A stretch of 64,000 bases of DNA from Flavobacterium sp. RSP15 (lineage in GTDB: Bacteria; Bacteroidota; Bacteroidia; Flavobacteriales; Flavobacteriaceae), in NCBI RefSeq assembly GCF_003968755.1, contig NZ_RYDL01000001.1, positions 434,001 to 498,000 on the forward strand, given 5' to 3'. A program made the translations under genes and the position numbers. Every line of letters starts with the position of its first letter. The stretch's first letter is position 1. Shown here piece by piece: positions 54,922-63,766 of the stretch. The notes below the pieces were generated by a model. It was not told the DNA's origin. It worked only from the letters and a program-made list of their open reading frames with translations, and searched no databases.

Positions 54922-55139
54922 GTAAGTATATATTTAGTTAATAATTGCACTTCGTAAAAAGTATAAAGATAAAGTTTCTTTTTAAGCTTTTTAGATAATT
55001 TCACCTAAATAAGGATTTGTCCATCAGGTATTAATTCTATAAACCCTACTATTTTATGGCGCTATTAGCAGGTGATGTTTTTGAAATATGTCGTTTAAAA
55101 TCCTAAAATATATTTCAAAGAGGAATACTAAGGCCAAAA

Positions 55140-55171
55140 AAAAGCCGGCTCGAAAAAATGAGCCGGCTTTT
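55140..55171 (-). terminator. Strong terminator after gapN
   Basis: A 12-bp perfect stem AAAAGCCGGCTC / GAGCCGGCTTTT with an 8-base loop and T run on both strands, 16 bp past the gapN stop. Confidence 0.9.
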
Positions 55172-55186
55172 TTTGATTATAAAAGA

Positions 55187-56767
55187 TTATAAAATATAAT
55201 CGGTATTAATAAAATTAGATTCTTTACTGCTCAATAATTCCTGTAAAATAGCATTGTTATAGGCATTGTCTTTAGAGGCTACAAAGGTTCTAATTGAGAA
55301 CGAGCGCAACGCATCATGAATACTCAGTGTTCCTACTGCTGAATCTTTTCGTCCTGTAAACGGTAAAACATCCGGACCTCTTTGGCAAGAACTATTCAGG
55401 TTTACTCTGCACACTAAATTCACCAAAGCATCAATAAGTGGCGCAATAGTTTTAATATCTTTTCCAAATAAACTTACTTGTTGCCCATAATTCGATTCGG
55501 CCATATCATTCAAAGGTTCCTGAATGTCTTTGAAAGAAATAATAGGCACCACAGGACCAAATTGCTCTTCGTGATACACACGCATTTCTTTATTTACTGG
55601 AAATAAAACAGCCGGAAAGATGTAATTAGAATAATGCTGTCCTCCCTTTTCATTAATTATAATAGCTCCTTTACTAGTAGCATCATCAATCAATTCCTGA
55701 ATGTAAGCTGGTTTTTCTTTTTCTGGTAAAGGCGTCAGAAACACGGAGGCCTCCCACGGATTTCCAAAAACTAAGGCATCCACTTTGGCAGCAAAACGCG
55801 TATTGAACTCCTCAACAATAGACTCATGCACATACAAAACTTTCAAAGCCGTACAACGCTGTCCATTAAACGATAAAGAACCAGCAATACACTCTTGGAT
55901 GGCCAAGTCTAAATCAGCATCCGGAAGAACTATCGCAGGGTTTTTCGCCTCTAAGCCTAGGATCAAACGCAATCTGTTTTTATTAGGATGCTGGTCTTGT
56001 AATGCAATCGCTGATGTACTGTTTCCTATCAAAGCCAAAATAGCTACTTTACCGGATTTCATTATTGGAGAAGCCACTTCACGTCCGCGACCGTATACAA
56101 TATTGATGGCTCCTTTTGGAAAACTGCTTCTAAAAGCTTCTAATAAAGGGGAGATCAACAGCACACCATGTTTTGCCGGTTTAAAAATTACTGGGTTCCC
56201 CATGATCAATGCTGGAATGAGCAACGAAAAAGTCTCATTCAACGGATAATTATAAGGCCCAAGGCATAAAACAACTCCAAGTGGTCCTCTACGAACCATC
56301 GCGTTTACTCCCTGAACTTTAGAAAAATGAGCACTACGGCTGTTCAATTCTTTTAAACTGTCAATAGTGTCATATATATATTCTACAGTTCTGTCAAATT
56401 CTTTTTCAGAATCACCCAATGATTTTCCTATTTCCCACATCAATAGTTTAACTACGTCTGTACGGGTCGTTTTCATTTGAGTAACAAAGTTTTCCATACA
56501 CTTTATCCGATCCGCCACTTTCATCGTAGGCCATAATCCTTGACCGTTATTGTACGCTGCATTGGCTGCATTTACCGCCTCTAGCGCTTCCGTTTCCCCC
56601 ATAAATGGAACAGAGCCTAAAATAGTTGGACCATATTCTTCCGTGGATGAAATTGTTGAAAAAACAGGAGTTGTCTGGCCGGTCCATTTTTTTAATTCTC
56701 CATCAATTAAGTACGTATCTTGATTTAATAAAGTGCTAATTTTAAATTCTTCTGGTATTACATTCAT
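55187..56767 (-). CDS. gapN: NADP-dependent non-phosphorylating glyceraldehyde-3-phosphate dehydrogenase
   Basis: Protein of 526 residues in the aldehyde dehydrogenase superfamily. Motifs: [61 protein letters not shown] and the catalytic [16 protein letters not shown]. The ending [40 protein letters not shown] is distinctive for the GapN group. It oxidises glyceraldehyde 3-phosphate directly to 3-phosphoglycerate and makes NADPH. Some neighbours in this subgroup are named only as succinate-semialdehyde-type enzymes, so the substrate is likely but not certain. Confidence 0.88.
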   Translation of the reverse strand: MNVIPEEFKISTLLNQDTYLIDGELKKWTGQTTPVFSTISSTEEYGPTILGSVPFMGETEALEAVNAANAAYNNGQGLWPTMKVADRIKCMENFVTQMKTTRTDVVKLLMWEIGKSLGDSEKEFDRTVEYIYDTIDSLKELNSRSAHFSKVQGVNAMVRRGPLGVVLCLGPYNYPLNETFSLLIPALIMGNPVIFKPAKHGVLLISPLLEAFRSSFPKGAINIVYGRGREVASPIMKSGKVAILALIGNSTSAIALQDQHPNKNRLRLILGLEAKNPAIVLPDADLDLAIQECIAGSLSFNGQRCTALKVLYVHESIVEEFNTRFAAKVDALVFGNPWEASVFLTPLPEKEKPAYIQELIDDATSKGAIIINEKGGQHYSNYIFPAVLFPVNKEMRVYHEEQFGPVVPIISFKDIQEPLNDMAESNYGQQVSLFGKDIKTIAPLIDALVNLVCRVNLNSSCQRGPDVLPFTGRKDSAVGTLSIHDALRSFSIRTFVASKDNAYNNAILQELLSSKESNFINTDYIL

Positions 56768-57018
56768 AAAGATAGATATTATATTTATAATTTGATTCCG
56801 CCACGATATGGGTATGTGTTACTTGTTATACTGTTCTACAAAATAAAGACTTAATGACACCTGTATTGAAGCATTATGTTAATTAAACTTACTGCTATTT
56901 AATGTATTAATGGTAAAAAAAAGATTCCCTAAGTAGTGTGATTTCTAATTAAACCCACACAAAAAGTGGTGAAATCTATAATTTAAATATTCAAAAGGTG
57001 CATTACCCTCTTTGTGCT

Positions 57019-57330
57019 TTATGGAGCTACTACTTCTCCATCCCATTCAATAATTCCGCCCATTAAATTGTAGGCATTTTCAAAACCAAGCTGATTCATT
57101 ATTTCGCATGCTTTTGCACTTCGCATTCCGGAGCGACAATACACATAATACTTTTTATTTTTGTCCAAAGCTTCTATTTCAGTTACAAAATCTTGGCCGC
57201 TGTGAATATCAATATTGATGGCATTGGCAATATAGCCTTCGCTAAATTCATCTTCGGTTCTCACGTCGAGAATTACTGCATTTTCATCAGCTTCAAATTG
57301 AGAAACCCAATCTTCTTGTGTTAAATTCAT
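57019..57330 (-). CDS. Single-domain rhodanese
   Basis: Protein of 103 residues, one rhodanese domain. It starts with AVILDVRTEDEFSEGYIANAINI, and the active loop is YVYCRSGMRS, with catalytic C65. It has no signal peptide, so it is cytoplasmic. It transfers sulfane sulfur. It is divergent from the crp-type gene and stands at the left end of the sulfur island, 273 bp from it. Confidence 0.93.
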   Translation of the reverse strand: MNLTQEDWVSQFEADENAVILDVRTEDEFSEGYIANAINIDIHSGQDFVTEIEALDKNKKYYVYCRSGMRSAKACEIMNQLGFENAYNLMGGIIEWDGEVVAP

Positions 57331-57603
57331 AATGATGTTTTTTGTAAAAATACAACGTTTTTACCAAACAATAAACGTAACAATTGTTAATTAGATGTTT
57401 TTATTAAAAAATCATTTTCGCAAAACATTAAACATCAATAAACTAAAACTAACGCTTGAACTCTTATTAAAAATAGTCTATTAAATCCATAGACAACAAG
57501 CCATAAATCAGAGGCTTGGACACTGTTATAGTCTGAAAAACAGCCTTTTTTTTGAGTTTTTTATACTACTTTTACAAGGCATAATATAGAAAAAAAATAA
57601 AAA

Positions 57604-58230
57604 ATGCTCGATTCCATAAAAAAAATATTTCCCTTATTTTCTACTGAACTAGTCAAAGATGTGGATGCAAATGCTGCGATCCAATCTTTCAAAACTGGTG
57701 ATATCATCATGCGTACCGGACAGTACATAAAAAACACTGTATTGGTAATCAATGGGAAAATTAAGGTCTATCGCGAAGATGAAAATGGAGGAGAGTTTTT
57801 CATGTATTATTTACAACCCGGTCAGGCTTGTGCCATTTCCATGATATGTGCCACCAAAAATGAAAAAAGCCAAATCATGGCTAAAGTCGTTGAAGATGTT
57901 GAATTAATCTTAGTGCCCTTACCCTTGATGGACAAGTGGATGATGCAACACCGCAGCTGGTATGAATTTGTAATTGACACGTACAGAAGTCGTTTTGAGG
58001 AGGTTCTCGAAGTCGTTGACAGCATTGCTTTCCGGGCGATGGATGAGCGATTGGAATTTAATCTAAAACGCCATGCCGATGTTTGTGGTTGTAAAGAATT
58101 GAAACTCTCCCATCAGGAAATCGCATCAGAGCTTAATACCTCAAGAGAAGTAATATCGCGTTTGTTAAAAAAAATGGAACAACGCGGCATTGTGGCCTTC
58201 CACCGCAATAACATTGAACTGTTAAAATAA
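57604..58230 (+). CDS. Crp/Fnr family transcriptional regulator
   Basis: Protein of 208 residues. Residues about 20-125 form a cyclic-nucleotide-binding fold (GKIKVYREDENGGEFFMYYLQPGQACAISM), then a helical linker, then an HTH (LKLSHQEIASELNTSREVISRLLKKMEQRGIV). Cys residues at 76, 82, 161 and 163 (CAISMIC and CGC) are a possible redox or persulfide sensor; the family is not known to bind an Fe-S cluster here. It heads the island with TauE, MBL-rhodanese and the methyltransferase, suggesting it controls them. Confidence 0.92.
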   Translation: MLDSIKKIFPLFSTELVKDVDANAAIQSFKTGDIIMRTGQYIKNTVLVINGKIKVYREDENGGEFFMYYLQPGQACAISMICATKNEKSQIMAKVVEDVELILVPLPLMDKWMMQHRSWYEFVIDTYRSRFEEVLEVVDSIAFRAMDERLEFNLKRHADVCGCKELKLSHQEIASELNTSREVISRLLKKMEQRGIVAFHRNNIELLK

Positions 58231-58298
58231 AATTTACGCCCTGAAGCGGTGTTTTTGTGCAACTATTTTTAAAATCAGAGCTTCAAAAAAATGTTACG

Positions 58299-59087
58299 AT
58301 GGAATATTTAGGCTATTTTGCTTCAGTTATTATTGGTCTTTCTTTGGGTTTAATTGGCGGTGGCGGATCCATACTTGCCGTTCCCATACTGGTATATCTC
58401 TTTAATATCAATCCTGAACTAGCCACCAGTTATTCGTTATTTATAGTCGGAATAACAGCTATGATTGGGAGCTACAGCCAGTACAAACTTGGTAATTTAA
58501 AAATAAAACCAGCGTTAGCCTTTGCGATTCCTTCTCTTCTCTCTTTACTTTTTGTACGAGAAATTGTGTTGCCAAAAATTCCGGCCATTATTTTCACACT
58601 CCACCATTTTGAAGTGTCAAAAAATCTTTTGATTCTGATTGTGTTTGCGTGCCTTATGATTGCCACGTCCGTATCGATGATCAAAAAGGCAACACCAAAA
58701 AAAACTCTTCAAAAAGACAATTTCGGTAAGATAGCCCTCATTGGACTATTAGTAGGTTTCCTTACTGGTTTTTTAGGCGCTGGTGGTGGTTTTTTGATCA
58801 TTCCGGCCTTGCTTTTCTTCGCAAATTTACCCATGAAACAAGCTATTGGCACCTCTTTGTTGATTATCTTTATTACTTCGTTAATTGGTTTTGGCGGCGA
58901 TGTGTTAAACGGTATCAGCATTAATTTCAGACTGCTTTTTACCATTTCGGCAATTGCCATCCTGGGACTGTTCATTGGCACCTATTTATCTAAAAAAATC
59001 GATGGCGCAAAACTAAAACCGGCTTTTGGTTGGTTTTTGTTAGCTATGGGAATGTATATTATTATCAAAGAATTTCTCCTGAATTAA
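58299..59087 (+). CDS. TauE/SafE family sulfite or anion exporter
   Basis: Protein of 262 residues with about eight membrane helices. It starts at the ATG at 58299, MEYLGYFASVIIGLSLGLIGGGGSILAVPIL; a GTG at 58257 would add 14 residues but no membrane start. The twin TauE motifs GLIGGGGSILAVP and FLGAGGGFLIIPALL are present. It probably exports sulfite or a sulfonate. It is 68 bp from the crp-type gene and 80 bp from the MBL-rhodanese gene, likely one operon. Confidence 0.92.
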   Translation: MEYLGYFASVIIGLSLGLIGGGGSILAVPILVYLFNINPELATSYSLFIVGITAMIGSYSQYKLGNLKIKPALAFAIPSLLSLLFVREIVLPKIPAIIFTLHHFEVSKNLLILIVFACLMIATSVSMIKKATPKKTLQKDNFGKIALIGLLVGFLTGFLGAGGGFLIIPALLFFANLPMKQAIGTSLLIIFITSLIGFGGDVLNGISINFRLLFTISAIAILGLFIGTYLSKKIDGAKLKPAFGWFLLAMGMYIIIKEFLLN

Positions 59088-59167
59088 AAAAACAGAATGT
59101 AGCAATTGTTACCGTTTATCCTAAAAAACAAAAGTACATTTATACCATAAATTAAAAAAACGCAATC

Positions 59168-60583
59168 ATGCAAATCGAACAAATATATACCGGATGTTTA
59201 GCACAAGGTGCGTATTATATTACTTCAAATGGGGAAGCAGCCATTATTGACCCGTTGCGGGAAACCCAGCCCTATCTGGATCGATTGGAACGAGATGGTG
59301 TGCAATTAAAATACATTTTTGAAACTCATTTCCACGCTGATTTTGTTTCCGGTCACATAGATTTAAGCCGTCAAACTGGTGCTCCTATCGTTTATGGCCC
59401 AAATGCAACATGTGAATTTGAATGCATTTCTGCAAATGACGGACAGGAATTCAGCATTGGAAACATCAAAATAAAAGTACTACACACGCCGGGACATACC
59501 ATGGAAAGCACCACTTTTTTATTGATAAACGAAAACGGAAAAAACCATGCCATTTTCTCCGGTGACACCTTGTTCATTGGTGATGTGGGAAGACCGGATT
59601 TAGCCCAAAAAGCGGCACACATGACCCAGGAACAGCTGGCCACAACTTTATTTCATTCTTTACGAACAAAGATTATGACCTTGGCAGACGACGTCATCGT
59701 ATATCCTGCTCACGGTGCAGGAAGTGCCTGTGGAAAAAACATGAGCAAGGAAACCGTTTCGACCATTGGCGACCAAAAAGCGACCAATTATGCGTTGCGT
59801 GCGAACATGACGGAAGCTGAATTTGTTCATGAAGTCACCGAAGGTTTATTGCCTCCTCCAGCTTATTTTGGTATGAATGTGGCAATGAACAAAAAAGGAT
59901 ATGAAAGTTTTGAAAACGTTTTGAATCTGGGAATGCGTGCACTTTCCCCTTCTGAATTTGAAGTAGCCGCTGAAGAAACCGGAGCTTTATTATTAGACAC
60001 CCGTACTAACGGAGAATTTGCCAAAGGATTTATTCCGCAATCCATAAATATTGGGATTGATGGTGATTTTGCTCCTTGGGTAGGCACTTTAATTGCCAAT
60101 GTGCAACAACCCATCCTGATTGTTTGTGAACCGGGACAAGAGGAAGAAACCGTTACGCGCTTGAGCCGTGTGGGTTTTGACAACTTAATGGGGCATCTGG
60201 CTGGTGGTTTTGATACCTGGGCAAAAGCAGGAAAAGAAATGGATACCGTACATAGAATTACTGCAGAACAATTTGCCAAGGAAGTAAAAATTGGCCAAAG
60301 CAAAGTAATCGACATTCGGAAAGAAAGTGAATACTCCGCAGAACATGTTGAGGAGTCCTACAGCAAGCCATTAGCAGCTATTAATGAATGGATCAAAGAC
60401 GTAAATCCTAAAGCCCATTTTTACCTGCATTGTGCCGGTGGATACCGCAGTATGATTGCGGCTTCAATACTGGAAGCGCAGGGTTTTAGAAATTTTACTG
60501 AAATTGAAGGCGGTTTTAATGCTATTGCAAAAACGACTGCTCCTAAAACGGATTTCGTTTGCCAAAGCAAAATTTTGAAATAA
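59168..60583 (+). CDS. MBL-fold persulfide dioxygenase fused to two rhodanese domains
   Basis: Protein of 471 residues. Residues 1-230 are an ETHE1-like metallo-beta-lactamase with THFHADFVSGHID (metal ligands H54, H56, D58) and LHTPGHTMESTTF and GDTLFIGDVGRPDL. Two rhodanese domains follow at about 260-360 and 370-465. The first has C320 in VCEPGQEEE, and the second C422 in HCAGGYRS. The domains probably oxidise glutathione or protein persulfide and pass the sulfur on. Sits between TauE and TPMT. Confidence 0.92.
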   Translation: MQIEQIYTGCLAQGAYYITSNGEAAIIDPLRETQPYLDRLERDGVQLKYIFETHFHADFVSGHIDLSRQTGAPIVYGPNATCEFECISANDGQEFSIGNIKIKVLHTPGHTMESTTFLLINENGKNHAIFSGDTLFIGDVGRPDLAQKAAHMTQEQLATTLFHSLRTKIMTLADDVIVYPAHGAGSACGKNMSKETVSTIGDQKATNYALRANMTEAEFVHEVTEGLLPPPAYFGMNVAMNKKGYESFENVLNLGMRALSPSEFEVAAEETGALLLDTRTNGEFAKGFIPQSINIGIDGDFAPWVGTLIANVQQPILIVCEPGQEEETVTRLSRVGFDNLMGHLAGGFDTWAKAGKEMDTVHRITAEQFAKEVKIGQSKVIDIRKESEYSAEHVEESYSKPLAAINEWIKDVNPKAHFYLHCAGGYRSMIAASILEAQGFRNFTEIEGGFNAIAKTTAPKTDFVCQSKILK

Positions 60584-60642
60584 AAATAATTTCAATGACA
60601 ACGGCTGTTTCAAAGTAATGGCTATTTCAAAAAAATAAAATT

Positions 60643-61479
60643 ATGGAGCATCTAAAATGTTGTGTCATTTCTAACAACGAACCGCTGGACCAAGGCTATT
60701 GGGAAACACAATACAAAACCAAAACAACCGGTTGGGATTTAGGCCAAGTATCTCCGCCCATACAAAGGTATATCAATACTATAACTACTAAAAACAGTCG
60801 TGTTTTGATTCCCGGTTGTGGCAACAGCTACGAAGCGGAATATCTTCTGGAGCATGGATTTACAAATGTTACCGTTATTGATATTGCTCCAACACCTGTT
60901 AGAGCTTTAAAAGAAAAATTTAAAAACAACCCTTCTATTAAGATTGTTTTAGGCGATTTCTTTACACATCAGGGAAACTATGATTTGATTATTGAGCAAA
61001 CTTTTTTCTGCGCTTTGCCTCCAACAATGCGCCAGAAATACGTTTGGAAAATGCATCAACTCTTAGCTGAAGAAGGAATTCTGGCGGGATTATTATTCAA
61101 TAGAACGTTTGAATCCGGACCTCCTTTTGGCGGAAGCAAAGAAGAATATGAGCTGATTTTTAAAGGTGCTTTTGACTTTTTGAAAATAGAGGTATCTAAA
61201 GATTCAATTGCACCAAGAGCAAATTCAGAGTTGTTTATCGAATTAAAAAAAAACAGTCAGGTTGTTGTGAATTTATATGAGCTGGAAGGCATTACAGAGA
61301 GCGTCTGTATGGAAAAACTTATAGAAAAACTACTGGCAATTAACAGTGTTTTAAATGTGAGTATCAGCAGTAATTTTGCCCATGTGCTACTTGTGAGTAA
61401 AAATGAAATTACAACCGAAACAGTACAGGAAGTGACTGCTTATGACGAAAAGTACACGATCAAAAAAATAAAGAACTAA
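60643..61479 (+). CDS. TPMT-like thiol methyltransferase with a C-terminal HMA-like domain
   Basis: Protein of 278 residues. Residues 15-205 are a class I SAM-dependent methyltransferase of the thiopurine methyltransferase type: YWETQYKTKTTGWDLGQVSPP, RVLIPGCGNSYEAEYLLEHGF and TVIDIAPTPV. Residues 208-275 add a ferredoxin-like unit (LYELEGITESVCMEKLIEKL, AINSVLNVSISSNFAHVLLV) like the heavy-metal-associated domain. In it, the usual CxxC is GITESVC: the first Cys is Glu219 and only C222 remains. It probably methylates sulfide or thiols. It is the last gene of the sulfur island. Confidence 0.85.
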   Translation: MEHLKCCVISNNEPLDQGYWETQYKTKTTGWDLGQVSPPIQRYINTITTKNSRVLIPGCGNSYEAEYLLEHGFTNVTVIDIAPTPVRALKEKFKNNPSIKIVLGDFFTHQGNYDLIIEQTFFCALPPTMRQKYVWKMHQLLAEEGILAGLLFNRTFESGPPFGGSKEEYELIFKGAFDFLKIEVSKDSIAPRANSELFIELKKNSQVVVNLYELEGITESVCMEKLIEKLLAINSVLNVSISSNFAHVLLVSKNEITTETVQEVTAYDEKYTIKKIKN

Positions 61480-61638
61480 ATTCAGATTCCTTTTTTAGAC
61501 AGCAAAAATGAAAATATTATTATTTACAAATTGGCATATTATGCGCCGGGTGCGCCTCGTGTTTAGGCTATATTTTTATTTGCACAAGCCAGTATCTTGG
61601 ATAGCACTTAAAAAATAATTAACAAAAAAACCCAACAC

Positions 61639-61680
61639 TTGTATATACAACTATAAAAAGTGTTACATTTGTACCAACAA
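61639..61680 (+). promoter_or_regulatory. Putative MarR autoregulatory operator and promoter
   Basis: A perfect 12-bp palindrome, TTGTATATACAA, is at 61639-61650 and contains the TTG -33 element. A -7 element TACATTTG is at 61664-61671. A second, imperfect palindrome, TTGTACCAACAA at 61669-61680, overlaps it. The marR ATG is at 61698. These features fit MarR self-repression; the -33 to -7 spacing of 22 bp is a little long. Confidence 0.55.
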
Positions 61681-61697
61681 ATTACATATATACAAAT

Positions 61698-62153
61698 ATG
61701 AAAATTGAAGAAATTTTAAAAACAACTATACCAATAGATAATTCAAAAAAAATTATCCTTAATGTGTTGTACACACAAAATGTAATTGCAGAAAAATTTA
61801 ATGAATTATTAAAACCTCACGAAATATCAGGAGAACAATACAATGTACTTCGAATATTAAGAGGCCAAAAAGGAAATCCTGCAAATATGTGGGCCATTCA
61901 GGAGCGAATGTTAGCCAAGACCAGTAACACCACTCGATTAGTTGACAAACTACTATTGAAAGCGTTTGTCACTCGAAAAGTGTGTCCTGAAAACAGACGT
62001 AAGATAGAAGTTCTGATTACACAAAAAGGATTGGATGTTTTAGCAGTATTAGATCCTAAAGTAATCGCACACGAAGCGTTTTTTTCAAAAAATTTGAGTG
62101 CAGAGGAAATCATTCAATTAAATCAATTATTAGAAAAATACAGAAACCAATAA
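61698..62153 (+). CDS. MarR family transcriptional regulator
   Basis: Protein of 151 residues. The winged helix region is EISGEQYNVLRILRGQKGNPANMWAIQERMLAKTSNTTRLVDKLLLKAFVTRKVCPENRRKIEVLITQKG. The recognition helix is in the AKTSNTTRLVDKL segment. Palindromes in its promoter suggest autoregulation. It is 14 bp upstream of the nitroreductase gene, so it likely controls nitroreductase and yceI. Confidence 0.94.
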   Translation: MKIEEILKTTIPIDNSKKIILNVLYTQNVIAEKFNELLKPHEISGEQYNVLRILRGQKGNPANMWAIQERMLAKTSNTTRLVDKLLLKAFVTRKVCPENRRKIEVLITQKGLDVLAVLDPKVIAHEAFFSKNLSAEEIIQLNQLLEKYRNQ

Positions 62154-62167
62154 ATAGCACATATAAT

Positions 62168-62800
62168 ATGAATACCTTTTTAGACCACCAAAATTGGAGA
62201 TACGCCACCAAAAAGTTTGACGCCACCAAGAAAATATCCAATGCAGATTTAAATATTCTAAAAGAAGCAATCCGTTTAAGTTCTTCTTCCTACGGATTGC
62301 AACCTTATAAAGTTATAATTGTTGAAAATCCTGAACTAAGAGCTAAAATTAGACCATCAGCTTGGGGACAATCGCAAATTGTAGAGGCATCACACTTAAT
62401 TATCTTTGCTAATGAAATTAACTTTGGCACAACCGGAATCGATAATTATTTTAAAAATACTAGTGAAATTAGACAAATTCCTCTAGAAAGTATGAAGGGG
62501 TATCAAGATTTGGTGATTAAAAACATCACCTCTCTTCCTGAAGAAATGCGAAATATCTGGACGGCAAAACAAACGTATTTGGCTTTAGGAAATTTATTGA
62601 ATGCCGCTGCTGAACTTAAAATAGATGCCACACCCATGGAAGGTTTTGTTCCTGCCGAGGTCAATGAAATACTAGGTCTGGACAAATTAGGTTTAAATGC
62701 CACTTTAATAGCAACTATTGGCTATAGACACGAGGATGATGCAACACAACACAACAAAAAAGTTAGAAAATCAAACGAAGAATTATTTATCACATTATAA
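62168..62800 (+). CDS. NAD(P)H-dependent nitroreductase family oxidoreductase
   Basis: Protein of 210 residues. FMN-binding features are RYATKKFDATKKISNADL, RLSSSSYGLQPYKVIIV, then TYLALGNLLNAAAELKIDATPMEGF and ATIGYRHEDDA near the end. It resembles the NfsB/oxygen-insensitive nitroreductase group. It is organised with marR and yceI, in line with detoxification of quinones or nitro-compounds. Confidence 0.92.
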   Translation: MNTFLDHQNWRYATKKFDATKKISNADLNILKEAIRLSSSSYGLQPYKVIIVENPELRAKIRPSAWGQSQIVEASHLIIFANEINFGTTGIDNYFKNTSEIRQIPLESMKGYQDLVIKNITSLPEEMRNIWTAKQTYLALGNLLNAAAELKIDATPMEGFVPAEVNEILGLDKLGLNATLIATIGYRHEDDATQHNKKVRKSNEELFITL

Positions 62801-62835
62801 TTATTAATCAAATTCAAAATTAAATATTCAAACAC

Positions 62836-63405
62836 ATGAAAAATTTCAAATCAATCGCATTAGCATTAGTAGTGGTTTTATCTACGGTATCAGTATCAGC
62901 GCAAACTAAAAAAGTTGATGCTGCAAAAAGCACCATCAACTGGACAGGAAAAAAAGTAACGGGACAACATGAAGGAACAGTCAATCTGAAAGATGGCACA
63001 TTAGTTTTTAAAGGAACAAAATTAGTTGGCGGTACCTTCAACGTAGACATGACCTCACTTGTGGCAACAGACTTAAAAGCAGGTCAAGGCAAAGAAAAAT
63101 TAGAAGGCCACTTGAAATCAGAAGATTTTTTTGGAATTGAAAAATTTGCAACAGCAACCTTAGTATTTAAAAAACTAGTTACTAAAGCACCCAATGTGTA
63201 CACTGTAACTGGAGATTTAACAATTAAAGGAATTACGAAACCAGTTATTTTTGATTTAACTACAACTGCAAATACAGCTTCAAGCACTGTAAAAATTGAC
63301 AGAACAAAATATGATATCAAATACGGTTCTGGAAGTTTCTTTGATAACCTTGGAGACAAAGCAATCTCAGACGAATTTACTTTAGCCGTTGCTATGAAAT
63401 TCTAA
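62836..63405 (+). CDS. YceI family periplasmic protein
   Basis: Protein of 189 residues with a signal peptide (MKNFKSIALALVVVLSTVSVSAQ). The YceI lipocalin-like pattern is VDAAKSTINWTGKKVTGQHEGTVNLKDG, TFNVDMTSLVATDL, GHLKSEDFFGIEKFATATLVF and VTGDLTIKGITKPVIFDLT. These proteins bind isoprenoid-like lipids in a barrel. It is 35 bp from the nitroreductase gene and probably co-transcribed. Confidence 0.94.
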   Translation: MKNFKSIALALVVVLSTVSVSAQTKKVDAAKSTINWTGKKVTGQHEGTVNLKDGTLVFKGTKLVGGTFNVDMTSLVATDLKAGQGKEKLEGHLKSEDFFGIEKFATATLVFKKLVTKAPNVYTVTGDLTIKGITKPVIFDLTTTANTASSTVKIDRTKYDIKYGSGSFFDNLGDKAISDEFTLAVAMKF

Positions 63406-63424
63406 TTTTCATTACATTTTTTTT

Positions 63425-63455
63425 AAACCCCAACAAGCAATTATTGGGGTTTTAT
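63425..63455 (+). terminator. Terminator after yceI
   Basis: AAACCCCAA / TTGGGGTTT with a 10-base loop, then a T run, 20 bp past the yceI stop. Confidence 0.85.
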
Positions 63456-63528
63456 TTTAAATAATTCTAGCCTGTAAATTTATTTAACAAAAAAAAATAT
63501 TTTTTCAACATATTTAATGCCTACTATT

Positions 63529-63559
63529 TTTGAAAAATCAAATTTCATTTCTATCTTTG
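63529..63559 (+). promoter_or_regulatory. trp operon promoter
   Basis: TTTG (63529-63532), 19 bp, TATCTTTG (63552-63559), an ideal fit to the Bacteroidota promoter. Transcription should start a few bases later, just before the leader peptide ATG at 63576. Confidence 0.8.
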
Positions 63560-63575
63560 TACCATTAAAAAGAAT

Positions 63576-63632
63576 ATGAAAATAATTATAAACAATACTT
63601 GGTGGTGGAACTATTTACGTCAGTCGTCGTGA
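63576..63632 (+). CDS. trpL: trp operon leader peptide
   Basis: An 18-residue peptide, MKIIINNTWWWNYLRQSS, encoded before trpE. Three consecutive TGG codons at 63600-63608 are the sensor for tryptophan charging. The stop codon ends at 63632, directly before the candidate antiterminator arm. It lies between a consensus promoter and a terminator. The predicted action is that a ribosome stalled at Trp codons favours the antiterminator; a ribosome that reaches the stop favours the terminator. Confidence 0.85.
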   Translation: MKIIINNTWWWNYLRQSS

Positions 63633-63701
63633 ACAAAGCTCCTGTAGTATTATTAAAACTATAAATATAAAAGGCTTGTCATCACGACAGGCCTTTTTTT
63701 T
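63633..63701 (+). promoter_or_regulatory. trp attenuator (antiterminator arm and terminator)
   Basis: The terminator is AAAGGCTTGTC (63670-63680), loop ATCAC, GACAGGCCTTT (63686-63696, one G-T pair), then a T run to 63701. The alternative structure pairs ACAA-a-GCT (63633-63640) with GGCTTGT (63673-63679): seven pairs with one bulged A and one G-T. Both use the left arm of the terminator, so they exclude each other. Confidence 0.75.
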
Positions 63702-63766
63702 GTTTCAAATTATAAATTAGAACACACATAGGATGAATCCTGTTGCTATCAAATAACAAAAACACA

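Noticed and set aside
58257..58298. GTG start for TauE/SafE
   Set aside because: It adds 14 hydrophilic residues; the ATG at 58299 begins at the membrane segment.
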